Shown here piece by piece: positions 11,491 through 22,916 of a stretch of 64,000 nucleotides of DNA (positions within the stretch are counted from its first letter, which is position 1; every line of letters starts with the position of its first letter). Location of the stretch: assembly GCA_031841125.1 (NCBI GenBank), contig CM063109.1, positions 22,663,321 through 22,727,320 on the forward strand, given 5' to 3'. The translations under genes were made by a program, and so were the position numbers. The stretch is from Acanthococcus lagerstroemiae. Taxonomy: Eukaryota; Arthropoda; Insecta; Hemiptera; Eriococcidae. The notes under the pieces were generated by a model. It made no database searches and was not told where the DNA came from. It worked only from the letters and a program-made list of their open reading frames with translations.

Positions 11491-12808
11491 TCGATATTTT
11501 GTCCTTAGGTCTTGAAATTTTTGAAACAAAAAAAACATTGGGAGAAATAGGGTCCTCCATAAAAGAAATTAGCACAAAAGGTAGTGGTGGTGACTTAGCA
11601 TGGTCATTAGGACCATTATAGCTAACCTGCCAAAAATCAGCTTGCTTCCACTGTTCTATTATTTTTTATAAACATAATTTTTTTCAGACTAATACTAGCC
11701 CTAATTCCGATTCATTTTTATTAAACAAACGTGCATCTAAGACATGGTTCTGGACATTTGGAGTAGCGTCAATCCTCAAATTGATCCTCACGCCTATTGT
11801 ACCAAAATACTTCTACGAAATACGCATTATTTTCCACTGATCCTTCGCACTAGAAAACACTAGGATATGACGGAAATACGGCGAACTAATTAGGCAAATT
11901 TATTAACGTAACTGTCCTCACTAACTACCGCTCGAATTGTGGGCGCTGAACGTTCGCATTCCAAGCCAAAATCACACTGTCACCAATTTTCGATTTTATT
12001 AGGAAAACGTGAACAAAAACTTCAGAATTAATTCGTTTAGTTTTCAACGAAAATATCAGTTAAACAATTTCGCAGACAATGTCATTAACGATACGACAGT
12101 AACTGCTGTATGACGTCACAGCGACTTCATCTTACTTCCAAATGCAGAGATTTTTTTAATTAAAATTTATAAATTAATGGGATCAAATACATTGATTTCC
12201 TGTAATTTTAATTGTAAGTAAATTTATTTATATTTCATTATTCATCTGTATAAATTTAATTGAAATTATTATAGGTAAAGAAGTTCATAATAATTCTAAA
12301 TTTTGATTTTCAGATATTTTTTAATTAATAAACTCATGTATCGTACTTGGGGAAAAATTTTGAAGGACCATTTCCGTGGCATTTTTCACGTAGATTCATT
12401 CCCGTTGTCATTTTTTCCTATCTCCTCCCACTCTCAAGAAAACCCAGATACACTAAAAATTATGGATATTTTGCCCCCTTGGGAGCGAAGCATCACCAGT
12501 CTCCAATAGGAAACTCTCTGGAATTCATGCGAGAATCATTACGAACACATTCACGAAGAACTCACTGATGACAATTTCTTTCTATTACCGAGTCTAATCT
12601 GACTGGATTAAACAGGAATCCCGAGATCAAAATTTTCGGTACGGTTTTGCCTACCAGTTCAACTGTTTAGAACTCCCGAACCTACGAGTAATCTACGCGG
12701 TATCAACGGAATACGCGACCTTTCCCTCTTACGTAAAGTGTTCCCAAAGCGCTACTGCCAGGAACCGGTATTAAACAATATATTTTCTTAAAAATCGGAA
12801 ATACTCAC

Positions 12809-12886
12809 GGAAAGAAACGGAAATCTCTGACTTCGAAACCGTTTTTCTGAAACGCCGCTTTCAGTTCGTCTTCGGTTACATTTTGC
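12809..12886 (-). CDS. heph: PTBP exon (first half of RRM4)
   Basis: The 78-nt exon encodes residues 169-193 with shared codons at both ends: NVTEDELKAAFQKNGFEV then RDFRFF. This is helix 1 and strand 2 of RRM4, corresponding to SVSEEDLKVLF and the KGFKFF region of vertebrate PTBP1. The acceptor is GTTCGCAG and the donor GTGAGTATT. Phase matches on both sides: CC from the 217-nt exon plus G, and CC plus A of the 64-nt exon, both giving proline. Confidence 0.95.
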
Positions 12887-12929
12887 CTGCGAACACGAAC
12901 ACACAAATGTAGAAATAGTCACGTCACCC

Positions 12930-13005
12930 ATCGAGTACTGTTGGAAAGTGTGTGAACAGCTATTGTCAGAAAGGTCAAAGTACATGAATCATCACTCGAG
13001 ATATT
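12930..13005 (+). repeat. Direct repeat flanking the retroelement block, copy 1
   Basis: It shares GGTCAAAG(T/C)ACATGA(A/T)TCATCA(C/T)TCGAGATA and upstream positions with 16560-16645, at roughly 70% identity by eye over about 75 bp. The two copies bracket the LINE and Penelope-like sequences. They may be terminal repeats of a retroelement or a pre-existing duplication. Confidence 0.55.
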
Positions 13006-13079
13006 CTCTTTTTAGGAGGTACCAATTCACTTTTTTGTTGAACAGACTGAATATAGAACTACACAATCAAAACTTTTCA

Positions 13080-14250
13080 TACAGAACCAGACGCTAGAAC
13101 ACCAACAGACAGAACAACACATAATACCAAGAAGGGAAAGAATACTTGAAAACGAAAAGACCCGTTACGCCTATACAATAAAAAAGAAACTGTACACACG
13201 CTTCATAGATCTGGAAAAAGCGTACGACAACAACGTACGTCGTCAGAAGCTCCTTAAGATCCTCCCTAAATATGATATATCGCCGAAGATGATACGAATA
13301 ATACAAAAAATATACGAAGATACAAGAATAACCATAAAATTAGGAGACCAGAAATCAGAGTACATACAAATAAACAAATGAGTCAGGCAGGGATGCCCTC
13401 CGTCGTGCGTGTTGTTCAGCATATACATGGACGCAATAACAAGAGAATGGATCACGAGCAAACCCAAGGGAGTAGACCTGGAAAATGGAAAAAGTTTGGA
13501 AACTGTCTTATTTGCAGACGACCAGGTCATAGTAGCAGAAAAAAAAGATAATTTACAGAGAAGTGCATGTAGCCTAGAAAAGGTAATGGCGAAGCACGAT
13601 ATGAAAATATCCTCAAAGAAAACAAAAACAATAGCCTTCAAAGGAAAGGACCCAGTACGGAGCAAGATAGTAATAAACGGAGAGATCGTGGAGCAAGTGA
13701 ACACATTCCGATATTTAGGCATGGATCTGTCATACAAAGGAGAAGTAGATGTGAAGAACAAACTTTATAAATTCATAAAACTAACGGGACTACTGAATAG
13801 AACTATAACCGTCAGTAAAGTAAGAAGGGAAACACGAGTACGGGCCTATAACACCCTCGCGGTACCAACCCTGACTTGTGGATGCGAGAATTGGGTGCTG
13901 AGGAAATCCGATAAAAAAAGAAAAACAGCTGCTGAAATGCGAATTATGCGAAGAACCGCGGGAGTGACATTAAATGACAGAATCAGATCAGAAGAAATAA
14001 CGAACACTCAGGGAGTAACGCCGATAATACGAAAAGTAAAAAATTACAGAAGGAAGTGGCGGTCACACGTAGAAAGAATGGAGTAGGAGAGATCACCAAA
14101 AATGATCAAGGAGAACACTCCGACGTCAAAGCGGACAAGAGGAATCGAGCAGAAAATTGGTGGATACATCTAGCTCCGATTCAACGTCAAACACACCGAC
14201 AGGCCAATAGGCCTACCGTGGAAAAGGAGACGATGACGACACACTAAACC
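13080..14250 (+). pseudogene. Degenerate non-LTR retrotransposon reverse transcriptase
   Basis: Motif A FIDLEKAYD is at about 13204-13230 and an in-frame TGA follows at 13379-13381. Then come motif B RQGCPPS (about 13385), an intact motif C FADDQ (about 13511) and TFRYLGMDLSYKGEVD (about 13702), and TCGCENWVLRKSDKK in the C-terminal part (about 13874). The longest open stretch, 13409-14086, covers 225 residues. The N-terminal endonuclease is missing. The RT catalytic aspartates are kept, but the stop between motifs A and B makes the copy dead. Confidence 0.85.
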
Positions 14251-14529
14251 GAAAAGAAGAAAACACTCAACATAACCAAAGCCAACAACACAAATTCGCC
14301 CCAAGGACAGTACACATGACGACTGTACACTTCACACAAGAAGAAAACAATCTACCGGACAAAAGGAACAAATACAACACAGTAGAAAATATGAGAGATA
14401 AAACATAAGAAAAATTAACGGTAGACAGCGAACAGATCATCCAGACCATAGAACCAGATTTTAGAAACGAAGCAAGAACACAAATAGGAAACATATTACT
14501 GAACGTAGAGAGGAAAAATAATAAAGATT

Positions 14530-14830
14530 AATTAAAATTTTTAAAATAAAGAATTTTAGTATAAAAAAGTTAGAAGCTTTATTTTTTAAATTCTAAATTA
14601 ATTTAATTGGATTATTTTCCTGAAAATTATTAGTGCACCTTTTTTTTCCTTCTCTCTTTTTTTTTATGTTTTTATTTTCGATATACTTTTAAAATATCTT
14701 ATTATTTTGTATTATTTTTATTTCATTTATCATATAAATTTATTGTATCACTGCCTTGCTCCTCTTGTAATTGGCCGAAAGGCTGTTGGAGGAAAATACA
14801 TTATTATTATTTTTTTTTTTTTAAAGGTAA
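14530..14830 (+). mobile_element. Retrotransposon 3' tail inserted in the Penelope-like element
   Basis: An AT-rich block ends with TTGTAATTGGCCGAAAGGCT then GTTGGAGGAAAATAC and ATT repeats, the same tail motif as at 11075-11112 and 19821-19860. Reading frames on either side continue as Penelope-like sequence, so this is a later insertion. Boundaries are approximate. Confidence 0.6.
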
Positions 14831-15229
14831 ATAAACTCAAGAAAGAAAAAAAAGACAGTCTTCCAAATCTAACAGAAAATAAAACAACCTGATACTCACC
14901 AAAGCAGAAAACTAAAACTACTGCCAGTTTAACAATAATATTACGAACAGCAGTGGGGTCACCCCTATCACTAATTCTAGCAGGAATACACCTGAACAAC
15001 TTTGAAAATGACCTACACCAACAGCAAACACAAGAAAAACATGAAGGTATGGACAAGGTATTTAGACAACATATTAATCATCTGGACACGAACAGGCAGA
15101 CAATTGGACCAATTCCTTACGGGGACAAGTAACATAAACAACACGAAGTTCACAATGGAAAAGGGCAATAAGACCATAAACTACCTCGACCTAACAATAC
15201 AAACGAAAGACAACAAGATACAGTACAAC

Positions 15230-15431
15230 CAGAGAAGGGCGTTGCTCTTGTTCACTAGTTGGCAAACTTAGTTCCGAACTAGTTCATCTCCCCCCAAAAA
15301 AAGAACAAGAACTAGTTCACAATTCTTGGACCAGGTCAACTTGTGAACAAGAACAAGAACTAGTTCACTAAAAATGGAAAAGAACAAGAGCAAGAGCAAG
15401 TTCATCAAATAGTGAACAACGCCCACCTCTG
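15230..15431. mobile_element. hAT-type MITE, 8-bp TSD AGTACAAC
   Basis: The 202-bp element starts CAGAGAAGGGCGTTGCTC and ends GAACAACGCCCACCTCTG, with perfect 8-bp duplications AGTACAAC at 15222-15229 and 15432-15439. The interior is made of repeated GAACAAGAACTAGTTCAC-like units. It sits inside the Penelope-like reading frame. Confidence 0.92.
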
Positions 15432-15847
15432 AGTACAACATTTAACAGAAAACCTACCCACACGGATACAACAATGCCCAATGACTCATTCCACCACAGA
15501 ATGGCAGCACTACACAACTACTGCCACAGAACAATCAACATATTAAACAACAACGACCACAGAACAACAGAAATTAACAACAAATACCAACCGCAAACAG
15601 TAGACAGAATAATTAACAAATTATTACAACAAAAACGTACAGACACTGAACCAAGAACCACAAATACGCAGGAGCAATACCATTCACAGGGATACACATA
15701 TACATAATACAGAAAATCTTCAACCAATACAACATGAAACTCGGAATCAGGAACGGGCCGGGCCACTCCTGATCAAACAAATAAGCAACGACAAAACAGA
15801 AACAAAGGACATGAACAGCAGCAATCGAGTACACAGACTATCCTCCT

Positions 15848-15996
15848 GATGCGCAATCAGTTATCCTCTAGTTACCCGCAGAAAATTCACCCATTTGCAA
15901 CCCTCGGTTACCCTCACACTACCCAAAAACCCGTCAGTTACCCTTAGTTACCCTTTAATTACTCGGGTAACAAGCGGATTTTGCGCATTGGGCTGC
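15848..15996 (+). mobile_element. TGCGCAATC MITE family, copy 1
   Basis: It starts TGCGCAATCAGTTA and ends TTTTGCGCATTG, and is rich in GTTACCC units. An inverted relative lies at about 34783-34912. It splits the Penelope-like GIY-YIG region. Confidence 0.75.
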
Positions 15997-16477
15997 GAAC
16001 ACAGTGACATGCCATACATAGGAGAAATAGGCAGAAAATTCACAACTAGAATAAAAGAGAAATCACTTTTTGGACAACAGCCACAAACTGACAGAAAAGT
16101 ACAAAATCTTACACATAGAAAACAACACAAGGGAATGAAAATGAAAGAAAAACTAAAGATAATCAAGACCAAAACAAAACAACCTAATAAACACAACTAA
16201 CTAACTTTCAAAGTACATTCCCTGGTTGGACAGACTATACAACCACAGACAACCAAGATGAACACACACCAATAGTTTTACAATACGGTACTACACATTA
16301 CTACAAATACAGAACCAACGAAAAGACATAGTAGAGAACTCCACAGAAGATGACGTAACAGCTGAAAGCGCTGTGGACAACAGAAATAAGAAAGTGAATT
16401 GGCACACCCTAAAGACAGTATATTACCAAGTTCACTCACACTCCAACGTGGACACTGAAATCATTCGAGACCATCGG

Positions 16478-17118
16478 TTGTGTATCTGTGTGTAACCCCC
16501 GAAGCCCTTTGTATCTAGTTTGGGTCTACCAAAGCTAGATAATCGGTTCCTGACTGAGCCATTCTCTGCTGCCATGTTGGATAGTGTGCGTGTGCACCTC
16601 TTATCAAACGGGTCAAAGCACATGATTCATCATTCGAGATAATGAAGTCAATGTTTGATGTTTGACGAGAGAGCACGTTCAACCAACCAACAGCTCAGTC
16701 AGGAACCGACTGGCTAGCTCAGGTAGAGCACCTGGAAACGTCCGAGTGCTGACATCCGCCGTGCCCGACGATTCACAATTCACTACGCGGAACGTGAATC
16801 GTCGGGCACCAAGCGATTCAAAATGGCGGATGTCAGTAATCGGGTGTTTCCAGGAGCTCTAGCTCTGATAAAGAACCTATAAGCCCAAGTACGCGCATAC
16901 GCCATACTGGAGCACATAGTGCCCGTGGATGCCGAATCCGATCACGCGGAGAGTACCGCGTAGTTGAATTCGGCATCCACGGGCACGATGTGCTCCAATA
17001 TGGCGTACGCGCGTACGTGGACTTATAAGGTTCTTTAGCTCAGGTAGACCCCAACTAGATGCAAAGAGCTCTCTGTATCGTCGTCCATTTAAGCTAGGGT
17101 AACACACAGACACATAAA
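16478..17118. repeat. Nested palindrome cluster
   Basis: Several inverted repeats lie one inside another. The outer arms are about 16478-16534 and 17036-17118 (CTAGTTTGGGTCTACC against GGTAGACCCCAACTAG). One inner pair is at 16541-16560 and 16690-16712 (CGGTTCCTGACTGAGC). A second has arms around 16723-16783 and 16793-16862 (GTGCCCGACGATTCAC against GTGAATCGTCGGGCAC). A third is a near-perfect 68-bp-arm palindrome at 16869-17035 (AGTGCCCGTGGATGCCGAAT). The last looks like a young insertion. There is no coding sequence. Confidence 0.9.
16560..16645 (+). repeat. Direct repeat flanking the retroelement block, copy 2
   Basis: Second copy of the sequence at 12930-13005, sharing GTTGGA(A/T)AGTGTG and the GGTCAAAG...TCGAGATA segment. 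It partly overlaps the palindrome cluster. Confidence 0.55.
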
Positions 17119-17238
17119 TAATGATGGTGTGCAGGATGTGTGTGTGTGCGTTTGTGCGAGTGACTAACGTTAGTGTCTGTGGGCGAGCGTCAAACGGAAA
17201 AACTTAAAAGAGCCGGCCAGAGTCAGCCGTCAACTTAC

Positions 17239-17455
17239 GGAATGTTCGATAAGTGAAGCGTAGCTGATGGCGAATAAATATTCTGATAGTTCTTCGAGCC
17301 GGGTTTCTTGAAACGATGCAGCGGCGAGAGCGTGTAATCTTTGGTTAGGCCGGCGTCCGGCTGACCTTCTTTGGGCAGCTGCACCGTCTGGTACTTGGAC
17401 TGCATCACTCGTATCTCTTTGCCAAACAAGCGTAACTTGTCCATGTGCAGCATGG
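17239..17455 (-). CDS. heph: PTBP exon (end of RRM3, linker, start of RRM4)
   Basis: The 217-nt exon encodes residues 97-167 of the window protein. It begins [16 protein letters not shown], the last part of RRM3, then [11 protein letters not shown], the highly conserved inter-RRM linker [20 protein letters not shown], and SATLHLSNI, whose LHLSNI is the RNP2 strand of RRM4. These match vertebrate PTBP1 almost residue for residue in the linker. The acceptor is TTGTTTCAG and the donor GTAAGTTG. GCC at the 5' junction gives alanine and CCG at the 3' junction gives proline. The linker is what packs RRM3 against RRM4 in known PTB structures. This is the most diagnostic exon of the window. Confidence 0.97.
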
Positions 17456-18982
17456 CTGAAACAACAACAAGTCGCATGTTAACACACCCCTATCGAATAA
17501 ATTACAAATTAAACGGCGCCGCGAAACACCCCGCGCTTTCGAGTGAACGGTGGCGCCACCAAAATCGGACAAGGTTTTCAAATGGACTTCATTCTATACT
17601 ACATAGTTTACGCGCCCCGTCGATGCGATGTGTCCAGAGTCGTCAATCGAGTCTCCGTTTTCATAATAATACCCGTATTATTTTGTTAACGAGCGCTTTA
17701 TGTAAACGAGAATGCCGATGCTGTCCATCATTTTAACGTAATTAAAGGGTGGAAAAACAGGCGGCCGTACAAAACGCGATGGTTTTGAATGCGAAAAAAA
17801 AAAAAAAAAAAAAAAAAAACAATAACGAGAATGATTTATCGTTGTATTGGATGGGCGAGGGGATGAAGTCAGCTGGATCTCTACATCAGGTGTTATTAAT
17901 TCGCGGTTTCTGGATTCGTATTTGTCATTCACGGACTACGAGCACACGAATTAGAAAAATGGAAATAGCTCCAAGCATTTAGTGGCATACATGCAGATGT
18001 GCGACAGATGAGTCTCCGTCCAGTGAATACATACACGCTATTTGTACCTTGATGGATATATTAAGATGTACAGGATGTCTGACGAAAAGCCTCTCCATCC
18101 TCTCGTTTGATTTTCTAACAGATAATCGAATCGACATGCTACAAAAAAGGAGCTTCGAGTGTTCAAGGCGGGTATAATAAACCTGAGTACGAAAATACGT
18201 TGTCCCGACTCAAGGACCACCAATTTCATTGCGTGATGGTTCAGTCCAAACTCGTTCTGCGAACAAACTGTCCACGTTTTTGTGCCAGAAATAACATAAA
18301 GCGGTTGGAAATCCACTCTAAATTCGATTGCTGATAATATTTTCTTACTCGTGTGTTGCTTTCAACGCGTAATTTAATCCGGTGGGATATCCCTGAATAA
18401 AAGTCCTCAAGACGTTCAGGAGAAGGAAAACTCCGACAGATAAACCCTGATGAAGCAAGAGGAAACGACATCAGTATTCCGCTCTAGAGATGCGTCTTCA
18501 CCACCACAATTATGGTGGCAACTCACAAAGTAAATAATAATTCCGAACGTAAAAAGTCTCTCATGCGGATGTCCGGGCGGAGACTAGCTAGTGAGAAACT
18601 GTCAGAATTGAGGAAAAAGACATGGAATGTAAGAACACTGAATGAGACAGGCAAATTAGAAAATTCGAAGAAACAAATGAAAATATGAAAACGAGATATA
18701 ATAGAATAGTGAAGTGAGAGGCCCAGAAGAAAATGGCTTTTGGATAGGGAAGTATAGAATTATGAACACTGCAGCGAAAAGAAGACAAGCAGGCATAGCT
18801 ATTATTGTGAATGAGACTGCAAAGAACAGATTGCAAAGTTATATCATGCATAGTGAGAGAATATCAATGGTGAGAATTTCAGCTAAACTAAGTATCCCTA
18901 GTGAAAGTCCAAATTTATATGCTAACAGGAATTTATAATGAAGAAGTAGGAAAAACGTATGAAGATGTAATGAAAAATGAAG

Positions 18983-19604
18983 GGCTAATTTTTCGAATTT
19001 AAAGTCTCGAGTTCGGAGCTTGGGATCTGAAGGAGCGATGATTTTCGAGTAACTCCACGGCACCGTTTTATTAATTTTCATTTGTTATATTTTCACCTAT
19101 TTATTTGCATTTGTTACCAGAATACAAGTGTTCTCAATTTTGTGTTAGAGATGATTCTTCAATTTCAGTGGAGTGAATTTGGAACTACTTTTATCTTTTG
19201 TATTTATTATTCTTTCGAAAGTGCATGGGCGTACCACCATGTTAGTATTTGATTTATGGTACGTGGCATCTTCGGACTTTTTAAAAATTAGTTTTTCCTT
19301 TGGTGGACTTTTTTTCATTCAGGGACATGAAAAGGGGATTCCTACCTTATTTACGTCCATCCGGAAGGCTCAAGCCTTCAGCACTATTTCACTCGTGAAG
19401 TACGCTGGGGGCATGGGTCATCGTGTACTCGCCCAGAACCCCGTGGGTCTTGGTGGCGGTCTGTGGTTAAACACCTACAAGTATGGTGATACGGGGGTGG
19501 CCTACAACTGGCGGGTGGATGGGATAGGGACACGGGGGAATAGCTGGCGATTCGAAAAAATATATATCTTATTTTTCACTATTTTTTTTTATTTCTCATT
19601 ATTA

Positions 19605-19635
<31 letters not shown>

Positions 19636-20047
19636 TTTTAAATTAATTTATTTATATTTATTTTTTATTTTTTATTATTATTCTTTTTCTCTTTCAGTTA
19701 TCTTTTTCCTTTTTTTTAAAGTTACTTTTTCTTTTCTTTTTTTTTCTCTCTTTTATTTTTTATTTCTTTATATACTTACTCAGATATATGTATTAAGAAC
19801 TTTTTGTATACGCCCCCCACTGTAATTGGCCATCAGGCTGTTGTGGAGGGCTAATTATGAATAAATCAATAAATCAAATTAATAAATCAGTAGGTTGAAC
19901 TCTCCCATTGCGAGTTATTAGCCCCCTTAGTCGGCAATCTACTAACGGCAAATTTCCCACAGGTGAAATCCTTGGAAGAAGATTATTTTTCCAGGGCTCT
20001 TATTTCGAAATTTGGGCGGAATATCTGGCTTCTCGAAAAATTAAGCT
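18983..20047. mobile_element. Insertion in the LINE endonuclease, with a retrotransposon tail inside
   Basis: The endonuclease frame stops at about 18983 and resumes after about 20050. The block's ends are inverted: GGGCTAATTTTTCGAA at the left, TCGAAAAATTAAGCT at the right. Inside lies a LINE 3' region with the TAATTGGCC tail motif (19821-19860). Exact borders and target duplication are not resolved. Confidence 0.5.
19190..19890 (+). mobile_element. Retrotransposon 3' region with tail motif
   Basis: Non-coding 3' UTR-like sequence, an ATT/ATTT microsatellite (19597-19640) and T-rich sequence lead to TGTAATTGGCCATCAGGCTG then TTGTGGAGGGCTAATTATGA and AATAAATC repeats. The same tail occurs at 11.08 kb (minus) and 14.77 kb (plus). 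Confidence 0.6.
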
Positions 20048-20126
20048 ACAAAGAGATTAATAGAGTTTTAAACAGGATAAAAAAAAAGTTAATTATGATG
20101 GGAGAATGGAACGCCACAGTTTACAA

Positions 20127-20518
20127 TTAGCCTTTATATTATACATACAATCCGTATTATATTTCATTAATTAGTTGGCCCATTATATTGGACATAGGCT
20201 TACCTCAATCTGGCCCATTCGAACCGGTTATATGCCACTCTATGATACAATTTGTTTTCCAACATTCTTTCGATATCTTACCCCACCTTGCTCTCTCTGC
20301 CTTCCCTTTCTTCTCTTTCCATACGTTATCCAATTTGTTAACTTTTTTGCTCATTTTTCGCATCCCATTCTCGCCACATGTCCAGCCCAATCCCATTTCA
20401 ATCTTTTCACTGATTTCAAAAAATCCAAATCTTCCTAGAGCTTCCTTTTAATTACCGTTAATTTTACTTTATCTCTCAATTTTATCTTCAATATCGATCT
20501 TTCCATCGGATTTTGGGT
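20127..20518 (-). pseudogene. 5'-truncated LINE 3' fragment with 12-bp TSD
   Basis: On the minus strand this reads KRLKWDWAGHVARM, then KKGKAERARWGKISKE and downstream SNIMGQLINE, the usual C-terminal end of a LINE ORF2. It is flanked by GAACGCCACAGT (20115-20126) and GAATGCCACAGT (about 20519-20530), an 11/12 duplication as expected for target-primed reverse transcription. It sits inside the endonuclease domain of the plus-strand LINE. Confidence 0.8.
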
Positions 20519-20747
20519 TGTCCCTAGAATGCCACAGTAGGACGAAGAAAAGAAGAAGGGATATGCGGAGAGCATGGTTTAGGAGCGCCAGAAGAAAGAG
20601 GGTCAAGGCTCATAGAATTGTATTTAAAAAAAAATTAATTATTGGAAACACTCTCTTTGAAAATTCTGAGAGAAGACAATACACTTGGAAAAATCCAGGA
20701 GATGGAAGAATACATCACATAGATTATATTATGTCCAGAAGAATATA

Positions 20748-21140
20748 CGTGATCTGAAATCATAAAATGTGCCTCTGGTGTCAAAAGATCGCGCTCTTTC
20801 GAATGAAACAAATCGCAGCTCCCTATCTTCATTGGTTTTCCCACAAATTGCATTTAAAAATTACGTCAAAACTTTAAAAACATCCATTTATATGGCGTCA
20901 TGTGAAACGGGCCTATTGGAAAACATACGCTTACATGACATCATGTGAAACGGGCCACGGGAATGGCAGAGAACAAGAATTCGAAACGCGGTTGTTATGG
21001 CAACGCATAAACACACCACCACAGATGTACACGCTATGTACATCTGTGCGCACGACTAACGCCATCCCATCTTTACATTCGTTTATCTCAAAAACCTGTT
21101 TTCGCACGAGAGGCAGATTTCATGATTCTATGTCACATAT
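20748..21140. mobile_element. Inverted-repeat family A, copy 2
   Basis: It starts GTGATCTGAAATCATAAAAT and ends AGATTTCATGATTCTATGTC then AC. The interior matches copies 3 and 5 in the same direction, including AAATTGCATTTAAAAATTACG. A 29-bp hairpin is centred at about 21038 (CACAGATGTACACG against CGCTATGTACATCTGTG). The LINE frame continues on both sides, giving AT-rich target DNA (ATATA on both flanks). Confidence 0.88.
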
Positions 21141-22319
21141 AAGAATCAAATATTAGATTGTAAGGAGCGGATGCACATAATGACCACAGTTTAGTGGCAA
21201 TGATGTGAAGGTTTAAATTTAAAAAGATAATTAAAGGAATGTGAACACAAAATGGAATTCAGAGTTACTGAAAGAGGTAAAGAAAAGAGAACATCATCAA
21301 GAAAAAAAAGTAACGAAAGAACTTTGTAAATCAAAGGAAAGATTAGATATTAAAGGGGAGTGGATACTTATCGCTAAAAAAAAAAAAAAAAAAAAAAACT
21401 GGCAGCAAAGGAAGAAAATACTTACTCAAATAACTGAAAAGAGAAAACCATGAGAATGAAAAGTGATATAAGTTAATGTAAGTAAGAAGAAAGTATATTA
21501 TGTATACAAACAGGCCGATGATGAAGAAAGTAAAGAAAAATACAAAGCTTTCAGAATTCATATGAAGAGAGAATGTAACAAGCCAAAAGAAACATGGATT
21601 AATCAGAATTGTGAGGAAATCGAGGAGCAAATGAAAGCAGGAAAAATTAATCAGGAATACAACAAAGCGAAAAGATATTTTGGAGCAAGAAGAAAGAGAA
21701 CGAATAACCTAATTATTGAAAAAGTAAAATTATTGGACTCTAAAAAAGACGAAATAAAAAGATGGGTGAGGTATGTTGAAAAATTGTATAAGAATGGCAA
21801 GTAAAAGTAAATGTACGGACAGAGAAGATAGTATAGCGGATGGAGGAAGAGGAGATCCTATTTTGAGATCCGAATTTGATGAAGTTTTGAAAGAAATGAA
21901 AGCAGGTAAAGTAGTAGTTCATGAAATTGCCAATGAGTTATTAACGAATGCAGGGAGAGTAGTTTTAAAAAATGTATATGAATTAATTTTCAGAACGTAT
22001 AAGAAAGAAGTACCAAGAGAGTTCCAGAAACGCAGGTTAATTATGGTCCATAAAAGAACAGGAGCAAGGAAATATAAAGTCTATCATTCTATAAGTTCAC
22101 TTTCGCATGCATCGAATATTCTGACAAGGATAATAAATAAGAGAATACAAAATAAAAATGGAAGGGGTGGGAGAAGATAAGTTCGGATTCAGAAAAAGTA
22201 GAGGAACTAGAAAACCAATTTTATGTCTGAGACTTCCATTAGAAAAATAATTGAAAAAAATTTTGTATGCATATGTAGCATAATGTTTCAAATATTCAAG
22301 GAGGTAAGAGTCAAGTATG

Positions 22320-22916
22320 AAAGGGTGTCTAATGAAATTAAAATTCAAAAATATAGAACTTCTATAGACCTTTGATACAAATTTAACAGCAACTTTCGCA
22401 GCCTTACAAGAAAATTTTCTTAGTTTTCATGAACATAGAAAAAAAATTTGTTCTCTAAGCAACAAGTTTTATTTCAAAAATTCACAATTGAGGAGGTGGC
22501 TTCCAAACTGCCTTTAGTTCATTTTTTCCGGAAATGAATTTTTAGCGCTATCTGACAGAAGACTACGCAAGTTATGTGCCCGAGTTGGATTCGTATTTTC
22601 ATCGCAATTCGAACTCGAGTTATAAACGTTCAAAGAGAACTCAGGTGTTACCAATCATGATTTAGAAACAGGAATGTTTCTTTCATCTTGCCAACGTTTT
22701 CATTTTTGGACTAAGGTCTGTTTGGAAGTCACCTCCTCAATTTAGATGTACAGTTTCTTGTTTTAATATCTCCTCTCCTCCCATTTTTCCTCTCTCGCGA
22801 GCTGATTTTCTTATTTTCCTAGGACCAAAAATGGACATAGAGTACATTCACAGTTTATAGTACCCCCTTTACAAATAAAGTACTTTATAGGATTTATAGG
22901 ACTGTTAGACACCTTG
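22320..22916. mobile_element. Insertion with AAGGGTGTCTAA ends inside the LINE RT
   Basis: The left end AAGGGTGTCTAATG and right end TGTTAGACACCTT are inverted relatives, flanked by GTATGA and GTATAA. Two inner inverted arms, about 22485-22518 and 22711-22747, share TTGAGGAGGTGNCTTCCAAAC. Part of the left flank (GTCAAGTATGAAA) also occurs near 29932. It has no coding capacity. Confidence 0.65.

Larger units (their letters stand above)
9792..12808 (-). other. PTBP intron (3.0 kb)
   Basis: Donor GTGAGT at the 78-nt exon, acceptor TTACAG at the 64-nt exon. It contains a retrotransposon tail near 11.08 kb and scattered copies of a short motif; otherwise no gene seen. Confidence 0.85.
14270..16440 (+). 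pseudogene. Penelope-like element with GIY-YIG domain (broken)
   Basis: Frames after about 14930 match Penelope-like retroelements: GSPLSLILAGIHLNNFEN (about 14952), a palm motif RYLDNILIIWTRTG (about 15056) where the usual YxDD is changed to YLDN, KGNKTINYLDLTI (about 15165), RKPTHTDTTMPNDSFHHR (about 15450) and a C-terminal YIGEIGRKFTTRIKE (about 16015) like the YIG half of a GIY-YIG nuclease. 14270-14520 reads as a plausible upstream part. A LINE tail (about 14530-14830) and two MITEs (15230-15431 and about 15848-15996) interrupt it, and there is a frameshift at about 15015. The catalytic change and the breaks make it inactive. Confidence 0.85.
12887..17238 (-). other. PTBP intron (4.4 kb)
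   Basis: Donor GTAAGTTG directly after the 217-nt exon, acceptor CGCAG at the 78-nt exon. Almost all of it is mobile DNA: a LINE, a Penelope-like element, two MITEs and a palindrome cluster. Confidence 0.85.

Noticed and set aside
13243..13761. 172-codon minus-strand ORF
   Set aside because: Shadow of the reverse transcriptase on the plus strand, which carries the RT motifs.
16718..16740. TAGCTCAGGTAGAGC as a tRNA D-arm
   Set aside because: It is part of palindrome arms, has no B box at tRNA distance and occurs inverted.
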